From Cognatundibacterium rugosum (GTDB taxonomy: Bacteria; Pseudomonadota; Gammaproteobacteria; Burkholderiales; Burkholderiaceae_D), in assembly GCF_014284365.1 (NCBI RefSeq), contig NZ_JACOGG010000018.1:1-64000 (forward strand): 64,000 nt of DNA, in the 5' to 3' direction. Shown here piece after piece: positions 50,657-59,383 of the stretch; the stretch's first letter is position 1, and every line of letters begins with the position of its first letter. A model generated the notes under the pieces. That model made no database searches and was not told the DNA's origin. It saw nothing but the letters and a program-made list of their open reading frames with translations. Made by a program: the position numbers and the translations under genes.

Positions 50657-52210
50657 ATGATCTCCGCTGCATCCAGTCCGACTCCAAACTTTGTCTATGC
50701 CACTCCGCGTGAGCGTTTGTCAGGCCTGGTCGATCAGTTTTGCGAACTCCTGCCACCTTCTGCACATCAGTATAGCCATCAGCTACAGGCACTGGGATTG
50801 CCGGTAGCTGCAGATGACGGTGTGGTGATCGGCAGCGGCTATCTGAACGGCCAGTTGATCTATCTGGCGGCACAGGATGGGCGTTTCATGGGCGGCTCGG
50901 TGGGTGAGATACATGGCGCTAAAATGCTGGGACTATGTCGCCTCGCTTTACAGGAAAGACCGGCTGCCTTAGTGCTGTTGGGGGATTCTGGCGGTGTACG
51001 TTTGCAGGAAGCGAATGCTGGATTACTTGCCATCGCCGAATTACTGCGTGCCGTGCTGGAAGTCCGTGCCGCCGGTATTCCTGTCCTGATGCTGATCGGC
51101 GGACAACGTGGTTGCTTCGGTGGTATGGGCTTAGTCGCTCATTGTGCTAATGCGATTGTCATGTCGCCCAACGCCAGACTAGGTATGTCTGGCCCCGAAG
51201 TCATCGCCAGTGCCTGTGGCCGCGCTGAGTATGATCCGGCAGATCAGGCGCAGATCATGGCAACCACGGGTGCGCAACACCGTCTAGAACAGGGCGATGT
51301 TCTGCAACTGGTATCAGGTCAGATCGAGGATTTTCGCGCCGTCCTGCCTGAATTCATACAGCGTTATTCATCCGGCGCAGCGCTCACGCTGATTACTTGC
51401 TTGGATGAGCATCAACTGTTGCGGCAACGTTTGCAAAGCGCATTGTTGTCTGAGCAGTTAGCCGCGACGCCTGTTACTGCGCACACTCTGCAAGATGATC
51501 CTTTACTGCAGGTTTTACTGAATTTCAAGGCATACGACTGGCAGTTACGGGGCGATGCGCAACTGGTGCATGGTGAATTGTCGATAGCCGCAAAGCGCTG
51601 GACTTTGATTGCGTTGCGCCAGCATGCTGTGATAGGTGTGGAACTGGCGTGGCAAATGGCTAATCTGGTGCTTGCTGCAATACAGCGACAACCACATCAT
51701 CCGTTGCTTTTGCTGATCGATACTGCCGGCCAGCGTTTGCGGCGTCAGGAAGAAATGCTGGGTTTGCCACGTTTTATGGCTCATCTGGCCAAGTGTCTGC
51801 AACTGGCGCGTTTGGCTGACATACCGCTGCTGGCCTTAATTTACGATCAAGCCTTATCCGGCGCCATTGTTGCGACCGGAATGATGGCTGATCAATGCTA
51901 CGCGCTGGAAGCTGCGCAGATACACGTGATGGCAGCGCCCGCGGTGGCCAGTATCACGGGGATGAGCGTAGACCGGGTGCGTACGTTGAATGGGCATGAT
52001 CCTGGCTTTGCACCGGGTGTGACGCATTACTGGGCGATGGGGGGAATAGATGCCATCTGGTCCCAGCCGACGGCCGAACTTTTGTTGCAGGCGTTGTTAC
52101 GGCGCTCGAATGCGGATTGCCGCACTTGGCTCGGTCTGCAGCGCGGCGGAAGAAGTTTGGCGCAACATATTGCAGATGCCGTATTATCCTCAGCAAAACG
52201 CAATGAATGA
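50657..52210 (+). CDS. mdcDE: Malonate decarboxylase beta-gamma fusion (MdcD-MdcE)
   Basis: A 517-residue protein joining the beta subunit (about residues 1-270, crotonase-fold carboxyltransferase, with GDSGGVRLQEANAGLLA and GQRGCFGGMGLVAHCAN) to the gamma subunit (about 285-517, with LLIDTAGQRLRRQEEMLGLPRFM and ALIYDQALSGAIVATG). In complete systems these decarboxylate malonyl-ACP to acetyl-ACP. The alpha subunit (mdcA), acyl carrier (mdcC), mdcB and malonyl transferase (mdcH) are absent from the window. The stop overlaps mdcG by four bases. Confidence 0.88.
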   Translation: MISAASSPTPNFVYATPRERLSGLVDQFCELLPPSAHQYSHQLQALGLPVAADDGVVIGSGYLNGQLIYLAAQDGRFMGGSVGEIHGAKMLGLCRLALQERPAALVLLGDSGGVRLQEANAGLLAIAELLRAVLEVRAAGIPVLMLIGGQRGCFGGMGLVAHCANAIVMSPNARLGMSGPEVIASACGRAEYDPADQAQIMATTGAQHRLEQGDVLQLVSGQIEDFRAVLPEFIQRYSSGAALTLITCLDEHQLLRQRLQSALLSEQLAATPVTAHTLQDDPLLQVLLNFKAYDWQLRGDAQLVHGELSIAAKRWTLIALRQHAVIGVELAWQMANLVLAAIQRQPHHPLLLLIDTAGQRLRRQEEMLGLPRFMAHLAKCLQLARLADIPLLALIYDQALSGAIVATGMMADQCYALEAAQIHVMAAPAVASITGMSVDRVRTLNGHDPGFAPGVTHYWAMGGIDAIWSQPTAELLLQALLRRSNADCRTWLGLQRGGRSLAQHIADAVLSSAKRNE

Positions 52211-52908
52211 GCACATACGTGGAACAGGTAGAACAATTTCAGCGACATGATCTGGTCTGGCTCTCGCACCAGGCGTGGGAAATGCTGGCGATGGCACAAT
52301 CTCCCGTTTGGCTGCACGCAGTAAGGGATTGGCAGCAGCAGGAATGGCCGGCAGTCGTTCGCAGACGCGACAGTGATGCCGCAGAGAGTGAGCTATGCAT
52401 AGGGCTGGAGTTGCCGCCCCAGGATGGTCAACGCCGTCGTCTGGCGACCAGGGTGTCCGTTGAACACGTCATAGAACATCAATCCGGCTTGGCACTCAAC
52501 ACCGTTTTACCATTGGCTTTGCCAGAATGGCAAAATGATTTGCGTGCTTTACAGCAGGATGCTGCTGCCCATGGGCTGCGCTTTCGCGTCTATGGTGCAC
52601 TGTCCTGGCAGTTTTTGACTGGTCAGCCGCATCTGCAAAATGTATCCCCGATTGATTTGCTGTTTCGTCCAGCCAGTCAGCGGCAGTTGCAGCTGATCTT
52701 GCAGTTACTGAGCTGCTTTCAGCAGCGCTTGCCACTGGATGGTGAAATTTTGTTCCCGCAAGGACAAGCTGTGTCCTGGCGTGCCTGGAATCTGGCTGAT
52801 AGCGCCGGGGATGTGCAGCAGGAGCAAAAAGTACTGGTCAAAGATCAGATGGGTGCCCGCTTGTGCAGTCAGCGCGACATGCTGGCGCTGCTCGCACAGT
52901 CAGCCTGA
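52207..52908 (+). CDS. mdcG: Malonate decarboxylase holo-ACP synthase
   Basis: MdcG transfers the phosphoribosyl-dephospho-CoA prosthetic group onto the apo acyl carrier MdcC. The 233-residue protein has the family start RHDLVWLSHQAWEML, the SELCIGLELPPQDGQRRRLA segment and SPIDLLFRP, consistent with the nucleotidyltransferase-like fold. It overlaps the mdcDE gene by four bases and is translationally coupled. Its carrier protein must be encoded elsewhere, if present. Confidence 0.85.
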   Translation: MSTYVEQVEQFQRHDLVWLSHQAWEMLAMAQSPVWLHAVRDWQQQEWPAVVRRRDSDAAESELCIGLELPPQDGQRRRLATRVSVEHVIEHQSGLALNTVLPLALPEWQNDLRALQQDAAAHGLRFRVYGALSWQFLTGQPHLQNVSPIDLLFRPASQRQLQLILQLLSCFQQRLPLDGEILFPQGQAVSWRAWNLADSAGDVQQEQKVLVKDQMGARLCSQRDMLALLAQSA

Positions 52909-52913
52909 ATGGA

Positions 52914-53174
52914 TCAGTAACGGCGACGTGCCTGTCCACCACCACCGGTGTGTTTTTCAATGTGGCGGAAGGTGATCCTGCCTTTGCTCAGATCATAGGG
53001 CGACATTTCCAGCGTGACTTTATCACCGGCCAGAATGCGGATGTGATGCTGGCGCATTTTGCCTGAGGTGTAGGCGATCAGCTGGTGGCCATTTTCCAAA
53101 TTGACGCGGAAACGTGAATCGGGCAGGACTTCTTCAACGACGCCTTGCATTTCCAATAATTCTTCTTTTGCCAT
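52914..53174 (-). CDS. infA: Translation initiation factor IF-1
   Basis: The 86-residue OB-fold factor occupies the ribosomal A site during initiation. It starts [20 protein letters not shown] and includes [24 protein letters not shown], then a basic C-terminal tail ([10 protein letters not shown]) longer than the 72-residue standard IF-1. Betaproteobacteria often carry such an extra infA outside the ribosomal protein clusters. It converges on mdcG with a 5-base gap; the in-frame upstream extension to 53246 is not family-like. Confidence 0.92.
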   Translation of the reverse strand: MAKEELLEMQGVVEEVLPDSRFRVNLENGHQLIAYTSGKMRQHHIRILAGDKVTLEMSPYDLSKGRITFRHIEKHTGGGGQARRRY

Positions 53175-53531
53175 GTTGGCTCTTTCTAAGGATGACGTAC
53201 GCCAGCAGCTGGCTGGTGTCACGCCGGTACGCATCAGACTGCGCACAAATAATCGGGATGAGACGCACGTATGCGTTTCGCTGGTGAGGAATAAGGGCTG
53301 AGCTTGTGCTGCGTGAGACGCTGCAAGACAAAAACAGGACTTGCTGGCAGAGCGTTCATCTGAACCTGGACTCTGCAGTAAGCGACCGGATCAGACCAGA
53401 TAGAGGTCTGGCAAACATGCGGAAACTTGCTGAACCGTGCATTATACCCTGACTTGAGAGATACAAAAAAGAAAAAAGCGCCTCCATGGTGGGAGACGCT
53501 TTGTTGCCTCGTAGGTTGACTGTAAAGGCGA
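53175..53531 (-). other. Intergenic, infA promoter region and lipoprotein terminator
   Basis: No gene. It should hold the infA promoter and 5' leader; the strong terminator of the upstream lipoprotein gene is at 53471-53503. Confidence 0.45.
53471..53503 (-). terminator. Terminator of the lipoprotein gene
   Basis: On the minus strand AAAGCGTCTCC pairs with GGAGGCGCTTT (one G-T pair) around CACCAT and is followed by a T-run. It lies 28 bases past the lipoprotein stop. Confidence 0.88.
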
Positions 53532-55583
53532 TCAGCGATCTGAGGAGGGTTGCGTGCCTGTATAGTATTTGACTGTACTGCCTTTCAGTGATCCATCAGC
53601 TTGTGGTATGCCTGTGACTTCTATCCTTACGCCGGATGTGGCAAGTGCAGTTTGTAATGCGCTGAGGCCTGCGCTGCTCGTTATGTCTTGCGGCGTAATG
53701 CTCACCACGTCTTTGGTGCGGTCCACCTGATACACCAGCGTGGCAGAGCCGCTGGCTGTACTGACATAGACTGTTACCGGTTTAGTACCGCCTTTCGCGC
53801 TGATACCGAAACTGTATTGATTGCTGCCCGTACCTGCAACCAGAGCGCTCGATACCGATGTACGTGGAATGGTGATCGGTGTTAAAACTGCATACGGTGC
53901 TGACCAGCCATTTTTATTCGCCGCATCACCCCATACCGCGTAGGTCTGACCTTGTGCATAATAGGCCGTTGCAGCGGTACCAAAACTGATTGCTGCATTG
54001 TTGGCGCCACCGGTGGTTGCCACAAAAGCCTTGATCGCATCTGTTCCAGCGTTGGTGTAGGTGATTAAAGTCGGGAAACCATAGTTCCAGAATTTAAATC
54101 CTGATATCGCAACACTGGGATTTAAAGGATCAAAGCCATTGGCGGTCGCGCTGCTGATATACGTCAAGGGGGAGCTGTAGTTATCGTCAGAGGTATTAAA
54201 CTGATAGCCGAGATTAAATCCGCTAGTGCTGACATTACCGATGCGGCCATTGAAAGGTGCGGCTTCTATGTCGACTGTACTGGCATGCAGCGGGTTTGCG
54301 CTGGCGTCGGCCGGTGTCACTTTGACTTTAAAGCCGCGCAGCAGGTTTCTGGCACTGACAAAAGCGCTGCCACTGCCTATCGGCGTCGCGTCTGAAGCGG
54401 CATTCGGATTGCGGAAAAAGAATTTGGTTGTCGGGTCGATCAGAATTTTTGCGGGCTTTCCATCTGCCTGATCCATCCAGAAACTAGTGCCCGCATTGCT
54501 GTCGACATGGATGATATGGCCTTCAGGGCTGATGAATACTTTGCTGAAGGATTTGGAGGCATAAATGCGGGTCAGTATCAAGCTGCCATTTTGCTGATAG
54601 CGGCAAGCGATGCGCACATAAACGCCGGGTTGTTGCAAGGCAGTGACGATGGCGCTGTTGCTGAAGTCTTTAATCGTTGCATTATTAGCCGGCGTATCCA
54701 GATCATAGAACAGCGTACCATTGCTGCTATCCAGGCTGGCTGTGAGAGATTTCCCGGTGTCCGTGGCGCTATAGTTGCCATTGCTGAGTGTCGCTTTATT
54801 GAGTTCGAATACCACCGTGTTGATACTTGGTGAAACGCTGGTAACGGTTGCATATTGATGATTCAGTATCAGGCGCGTCAAATCGTTGACTGGCTTGTGT
54901 CTGACTGGGCCATTGAAGTTGACTGACCAGATATTCGCCGCACCGGCGGCCGGCACGTGGCCAACAATGAAGGCTGGATGGTCGAGATCAAATTCGATAT
55001 TAATCGCGCCCGAATTGCTGGTTGGCGTCGGATTCGTGGCGGAGCTGGCTTGTGGTGCAGTGAAAGGCTGAGCCAGTTTAACCGGCACTGTGACGGTCAG
55101 TGCGCCAGTCGTACCCTGTGCCCCTTGTATCTGAATCCGGCTGGCTGGGATAACGGCATTGGCAGCTTCCGGGAAACCTGGTTCAGGGTCACTCGCAACG
55201 ACTAAAGACACGTCGCCGGGATTGGCGCTAATCGTTAGCGTGGCTCCGGTATAGGTGCTGCCTGACACTAGCGTGGCCGCCTGCAAACTGGAAGCAATGT
55301 TATCTAATTGTTCCAGATTTCCTGACCACGGTGTACTCAATAAATTGGCAGTTTGTTTGCCATTGGTGTCCGTCAGCGTCAGTGAAACTAGGGTGACATT
55401 GATTGCGGCCCAATTTTCCGATGAAGCGTCACTCACGACAATAGGTACGGAAACCGGTGCCGCGGTTGCGGCACTTGGCGGTGTTTGCGGGTTATCCGTT
55501 GCTGTCGTTGAGCCGCCGCCACCGCCACAGGCGCTCAAGGCTGCGAGTAAAGAAGTGGCCAATACATATTTACCTTGCTTCAT
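53532..55583 (-). CDS. Large secreted lipoprotein (DUF4382/DUF5666-like)
   Basis: A 683-residue protein with a lipobox: the signal LATSLLAALSAC places the lipidated Cys at residue 19, followed by a Gly5 and Ser/Thr/Pro-rich linker. The N-terminal quarter resembles DUF4382 (INVTLVSLTLTDTNGKQ). Later segments with repeated beta-strand units such as VFISPEGHIIHVDSNAGTSF resemble DUF5666 repeats. Function is unknown; it is probably anchored in the outer membrane. It has its own terminator. Confidence 0.8.
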   Translation of the reverse strand: MKQGKYVLATSLLAALSACGGGGGSTTATDNPQTPPSAATAAPVSVPIVVSDASSENWAAINVTLVSLTLTDTNGKQTANLLSTPWSGNLEQLDNIASSLQAATLVSGSTYTGATLTISANPGDVSLVVASDPEPGFPEAANAVIPASRIQIQGAQGTTGALTVTVPVKLAQPFTAPQASSATNPTPTSNSGAINIEFDLDHPAFIVGHVPAAGAANIWSVNFNGPVRHKPVNDLTRLILNHQYATVTSVSPSINTVVFELNKATLSNGNYSATDTGKSLTASLDSSNGTLFYDLDTPANNATIKDFSNSAIVTALQQPGVYVRIACRYQQNGSLILTRIYASKSFSKVFISPEGHIIHVDSNAGTSFWMDQADGKPAKILIDPTTKFFFRNPNAASDATPIGSGSAFVSARNLLRGFKVKVTPADASANPLHASTVDIEAAPFNGRIGNVSTSGFNLGYQFNTSDDNYSSPLTYISSATANGFDPLNPSVAISGFKFWNYGFPTLITYTNAGTDAIKAFVATTGGANNAAISFGTAATAYYAQGQTYAVWGDAANKNGWSAPYAVLTPITIPRTSVSSALVAGTGSNQYSFGISAKGGTKPVTVYVSTASGSATLVYQVDRTKDVVSITPQDITSSAGLSALQTALATSGVRIEVTGIPQADGSLKGSTVKYYTGTQPSSDR

Positions 55584-56375
55584 CGTCGTATCTCCGGCTG
55601 AGTGAATGTACTTTCAGCTTATGCCTGAGTGACTGTTGCTGTGTATCAAAGTTTTGCAAGCTTGTTTGTATGTGGGGTCATGAGATTTTGTCTGAGTTTC
55701 ATTCAAATATTGCAAAAATGAGGGAAACTTATCACAGCCAGGCTGAGCATGCAGAGTGGCAGCATCCCGCTAGAAAGGCCAAGCTTCTGAATTGATCTGG
55801 TTATACAGGTTTTGGCAAAAACATATTTTCGTAATAAAAAATAACAAGCAGTTGTAACTCGCTGTTACTTCTTGTTTTTGTAGTCGTGACATGACAGGCT
55901 CGAAAAGCCACAGAAAAATATAAAAATGAAAATCCACGTATCCTTGTTGCCTGCGCTACACAAGGTGACTTTGTCCGCCTCAAGGTGAATGGAGCATTCA
56001 TTGGCGAACAGGAGGATGCTATTCAACATTCGCTCAGCGACATTTTTCAAAAATAAGAGGCATGTGCCTGATCTGGCATATGCGCCGCAGTTTGCTATGA
56101 CCGCCCAGTCAGGTGCTGACGTTAGCGACAGTGGTACGGATGCGCCGATTACCCAGCGTCCACAACTTGGCTGCATCGCGATTTTTCTTATCCCGCTTCC
56201 GGATAGCCCCCATGACTTTTAGTAGTCTGCCAGCGAACTCACAATCTCAGCTGGTCGTCGCCATTTCATCGCTGAATATGGGTGTAGTCAACCTGATCGT
56301 TTCGACAGTCTGTGGTTTGAATAGCTGTGAATCGATTTCAGTACCAACAGCGTCCCTTTTCTAACTTACACATAT
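55584..56375. other. Unassigned region before the transposon
   Basis: About 0.8 kb without a supportable gene. Short open frames on both strands (for example 55989-56222 plus and 55865-56176 minus) show no domain or ribosome-binding site. The stretch from 55980 to 56350 has coding-like composition, so it could be a decayed gene or an older insertion scar. The first 250 bases should hold the lipoprotein promoter. Confidence 0.4.
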
Positions 56376-56413
56376 AAAAAGGCCGGCATGTACTAGGGTA
56401 CATGCCGGCCTTT
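56376..56413 (-). terminator. Strong terminator, likely for a minus-strand gene cut by the transposon
   Basis: A 16-bp perfect inverted repeat (AAAGGCCGGCATGTAC with its complement) around a four-base loop. On the minus strand it is followed by TTTTT. No intact minus-strand gene lies upstream of it in the window, so its gene may have been displaced by the element to its right. Confidence 0.8.
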
Positions 56414-56468
56414 GAATGACGACGGTAGGAATCAGTGAGACCAGATTTGCTGGCGTGATGTCCCAGAT

Positions 56469-56497
56469 TTAGCGCGCAATCGAAGGCTTGATTACTC
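56469..56497 (-). pseudogene. Possible 3' end of an interrupted minus-strand gene
   Basis: Reading leftward from the candidate transposon end, a frame gives RVIKPSIAR then TAA (stop at 56469-56471), 55 bases before the strong terminator. This is what the tail of a gene carried past the other transposon end would look like. The product was not recognised, and another frame (ending RQQIWSH then TGA at about 56438) is an alternative. Confidence 0.3.
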
Positions 56498-56573
56498 TGT
56501 TAAAAATTAATATTAAGTGAGAAAAAGTGCTTTTAAATCGAATTAAATATTAAAAGTTAATGAGAAAAAAGTT
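56498..56573 (+). repeat. Candidate left end of the Tn7-like element, with TnsB-site-like repeats
   Basis: The sequence turns abruptly AT-rich at a TGT (56498-56500), the terminal triplet of Tn7-like ends. Within the next 75 bases two similar 17-base units occur, TTAAGTGAGAAAAAGTG at 56513-56529 and TTAATGAGAAAAAAGTT at 56557-56573, sharing a TGAGAAAAA core. Repeated transposase-binding sites near each end are a family feature. The opposite end is outside the window, so the match cannot be confirmed. Confidence 0.4.
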
Positions 56574-56787
56574 AGTAATTATCGAGAATTATTTTTCGTT
56601 GGAAATCAACTTAATTGAAGTCCGAAAAGTAATCTCTCGAGGGCCAGCGAGTTTTTAGTTAACTATTGATGAATCGCATCTATTTGATTTAGTTAAATAT
56701 GGGTTATTTTAAAATTATTCGCAGCAATTGCAGTGTGATTACTTTGAGGGGCTTTGCACCGAGCCGAACAATGCAGTTGACGCGTTA

Positions 56788-56814
56788 TTGACATAATCGA
56801 TATTATCATAAAGA
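56788..56814 (+). promoter_or_regulatory. Possible promoter of the HEPN-STAND gene
   Basis: TTGACA at 56788-56793 is followed after 15 bases by TAAAGA, about 80 bases before the start codon, in an AT-rich region. The -10 is imperfect and the spacing short, so this is tentative. Confidence 0.3.
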
Positions 56815-56892
56815 TATTCAGCCCAAGTCGTGCGAGCTCTCCATTAAACTTGTCGAATGCTTAGACCTTTGTGAAGCGGACTCCAGAACATA

Positions 56893-59364
56893 ATGTACAA
56901 CCTATTCGAATCCCAACACGTAGTTGCGGAACAGCTAACATCAAGCTCGGAAAAATTTAATTTTCTCAGTTCGGTTCTTCGTTCGTTATTTCAAGTAGCG
57001 GCAGTGACGGCACTAGAGATCATCCGCGAACAGACACCCGATGCTGTTGACAACGCTGCGTTTGGTACTTTTGCCAAGCGCTTCAATCAGCCCTCGGATG
57101 GTCTGCCCGTTGAAATCCTCGACATCGCGACGACGGTGATTCGGAGCTATGTCTCTCGAACGTACCACGTAGGTTGGTTCGAATGCGACCCAGTTTATGG
57201 TAACACCCTCGCGGCTGAAGTGTTAGCATGGGTAACATTCAGAAACAGAAAGCCTGCCCACGGGGTTCTGAGCAATGCTGATGCCGAAGAATGGGCACCG
57301 AAACTCTCAGCGTTGATACGCCGCAGCTTAGCGTGCTTTCGCGACACCTTGCCGTGTGTTGCTGAAGTCAACATCTTGAAAACCAACATCGCATCGTCTG
57401 AGTTGACGTTGAAGACACCCATGCTTCACGCAGGATTACCTGTGGTCATATTAGGCGTTGATAACCGCAAAGGAGTTTGGAAGCTAAGGGGACAGCCGCT
57501 CAGTTGGGACAAGTCGGATGAGTTCGTGGTCGATTTACCTAAAGGCTCAGTCTTTGAGGAATTGGGGGGTAACTTTCCAAATAAGTTCAACATCATTGAG
57601 TTGGAGTTCGAAGGCACTAGGCATTCGGTGTTTAGTAATGTGCCGGTGCGGCAAACCAGCACTTTCGAGGGGAGGAATAAGGAGCTAAGTAATCTGACCG
57701 AGTGGATCAATGAGCCGTTTGAGTCGAAGTTCTGCCTCATTTTTGGTGATGGCGGCATTGGCAAGACAACGCTCGCACTTGAGTTCCTGAACCGAATTTT
57801 GGAGAGCAGTGAAGTTCTAACAGCGAGGCCGCCAAGCGTCATCAGCTACTACTCTGCAAAGATGACGCGTTGGACCGATCAAGGTGTCATCCACCTGCAT
57901 GGTATCTCTGACGCGATGGAAGACTGCATTCGGGAGCTACTGTTCTGCCTTTACCCGGTGCTGAGCAAGGACTATTACCAGTTAACTGGATTGGCGTTGG
58001 TTGACAGGGTTGCTACCGAGTTTACTCAGCAGGGCTTTAAGCGAGATGACATCCTTCTTGTGTTGGACAACACGGAAACCTTGGCTACGTCTCAGGCTGA
58101 AGTAGACGACTTCAGCGCTCTCCTGAAGCAAATCGGTAGGCGACTGGGCCGAGTCCTCATCACGTCTAGGCGAAGGGAATTTGTTGCGTTTGAGCCGCTC
58201 CAAATCAGCGCCTTGTCGGATGAGGAGTGCGCTTCATTAATGCGGCGGCTTGCCGTGGAGTACAACGCTACGGCAATCAAACAGGCAGGAGAGGCAACTC
58301 TGCGCCGAGCGGCGAATCAGCTTGCCAACAAGCCGCTACTCATCGACACACTAGTGAAATATTTGGCTAGGTCGCCGGCCGGCATTAACGAAGCGATCGA
58401 GCAAGTATTCAGAAAAACCAATGATCAATTGCTGGAATTTCTATATGACGACGCTTGGCTGCGTATTAACGAACTCCAGCGGGACGTCTTCTTGGCTTTA
58501 GTTTCCGCAGCGGTCCCTCTCGATAACCTTTGCGTCGCTGACGCGTGTGCACTCGTAGAAATTCAGCACATCGAATTCCAGAAGGCACTTGATGAGACTT
58601 ACTTCGCTACCGTCACCAATTACGGGGATCGCTATGATCTGCAGATCGTCGAGCTCGCGGGGCGGTTCTTCCAAAAGCAACTGCAAAGGCGCAGCGATGA
58701 AGATCGGAGCAGGATTAAGGGATTCGCGCACAAGATTGATGCGCAGGCCGCTAGGCGTCACCGTGTAGATCAGACTTATCGGCAGGACCGAGTCGCAGAG
58801 GCATTCCGTAGCCAATATGCCAAGGCGGCAAAAATTGCAACTGAGCAAGGTGACCTAAAAGCAGCTGAGGACAATTTCCAGTTGGCTTTGGCCGAAGAGC
58901 CGATGAACGCTGCGCTACACGATCGGTTTGCTTGGTTTTTACTGAACCGATGCCAGAGACCGGAGGATGCACGCGAGCTTGCAGAGCAGGCCGTTAAGCT
59001 TGACTCGCATAATGCGGATGCAGCACTCACATTGGCACTGTGCTGGTATCGGATTGGTGAACTTATAAGGGGTGATAACGAGATCGACGCAGCGAGAAAG
59101 AAGGGGAAGTCGCAGTCGATATGCCTGTTGCGAATGGCTATTGCTCGGTATCACACCGTGAAAAAGTTGCCCTATGGCAAGAATGCGGCGGAGCTGCTAA
59201 AGGAAAGTGCGTTCTGTGTAGCTCAGGCGATAAAGTCAATGGACTCCGGTGATCGCTTTTTCGCGAAGAACATGCGCGAAGCACGCAAATACGAGGGACT
59301 CGTTCTAGAGCTTCAATACAAGATCAAGTCGCGGGAAATCATGACTGACAACGCGACACCTTAA
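56893..59364 (+). CDS. HEPN-like / STAND (NB-ARC-type) NTPase / TPR protein
   Basis: An 823-residue multidomain protein. The N-terminal all-helical region (about 1-160) carries R117-N118-x4-H123 in FRNRKPAHG, fitting the RX4-6H motif of HEPN ribonuclease domains. A STAND-type NTPase follows: Walker A GDGGIGKTT at 285-293, Walker B ILLVLDN with Asp392, and a sensor-like RVLITSRRR. The C-terminal 160 residues contain at least two TPR-like repeats (for example AAEDNFQLALAEEPMNAALH). Effector-STAND-repeat architecture is typical of anti-phage Avs and other STAND defence proteins; this role is inferred. It sits inside a Tn7-like element, before a possible sigma-like gene 19 bases downstream. Confidence 0.8.
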   Translation: MYNLFESQHVVAEQLTSSSEKFNFLSSVLRSLFQVAAVTALEIIREQTPDAVDNAAFGTFAKRFNQPSDGLPVEILDIATTVIRSYVSRTYHVGWFECDPVYGNTLAAEVLAWVTFRNRKPAHGVLSNADAEEWAPKLSALIRRSLACFRDTLPCVAEVNILKTNIASSELTLKTPMLHAGLPVVILGVDNRKGVWKLRGQPLSWDKSDEFVVDLPKGSVFEELGGNFPNKFNIIELEFEGTRHSVFSNVPVRQTSTFEGRNKELSNLTEWINEPFESKFCLIFGDGGIGKTTLALEFLNRILESSEVLTARPPSVISYYSAKMTRWTDQGVIHLHGISDAMEDCIRELLFCLYPVLSKDYYQLTGLALVDRVATEFTQQGFKRDDILLVLDNTETLATSQAEVDDFSALLKQIGRRLGRVLITSRRREFVAFEPLQISALSDEECASLMRRLAVEYNATAIKQAGEATLRRAANQLANKPLLIDTLVKYLARSPAGINEAIEQVFRKTNDQLLEFLYDDAWLRINELQRDVFLALVSAAVPLDNLCVADACALVEIQHIEFQKALDETYFATVTNYGDRYDLQIVELAGRFFQKQLQRRSDEDRSRIKGFAHKIDAQAARRHRVDQTYRQDRVAEAFRSQYAKAAKIATEQGDLKAAEDNFQLALAEEPMNAALHDRFAWFLLNRCQRPEDARELAEQAVKLDSHNADAALTLALCWYRIGELIRGDNEIDAARKKGKSQSICLLRMAIARYHTVKKLPYGKNAAELLKESAFCVAQAIKSMDSGDRFFAKNMREARKYEGLVLELQYKIKSREIMTDNATP

Positions 59365-59383
59365 TAATCCTGATCCCTAGTTA

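Noticed and set aside
55865-56222. Overlapping short frames on both strands near the transposon
   Set aside because: Neither has a ribosome-binding site, domain or plausible composition; treated as unassigned sequence.
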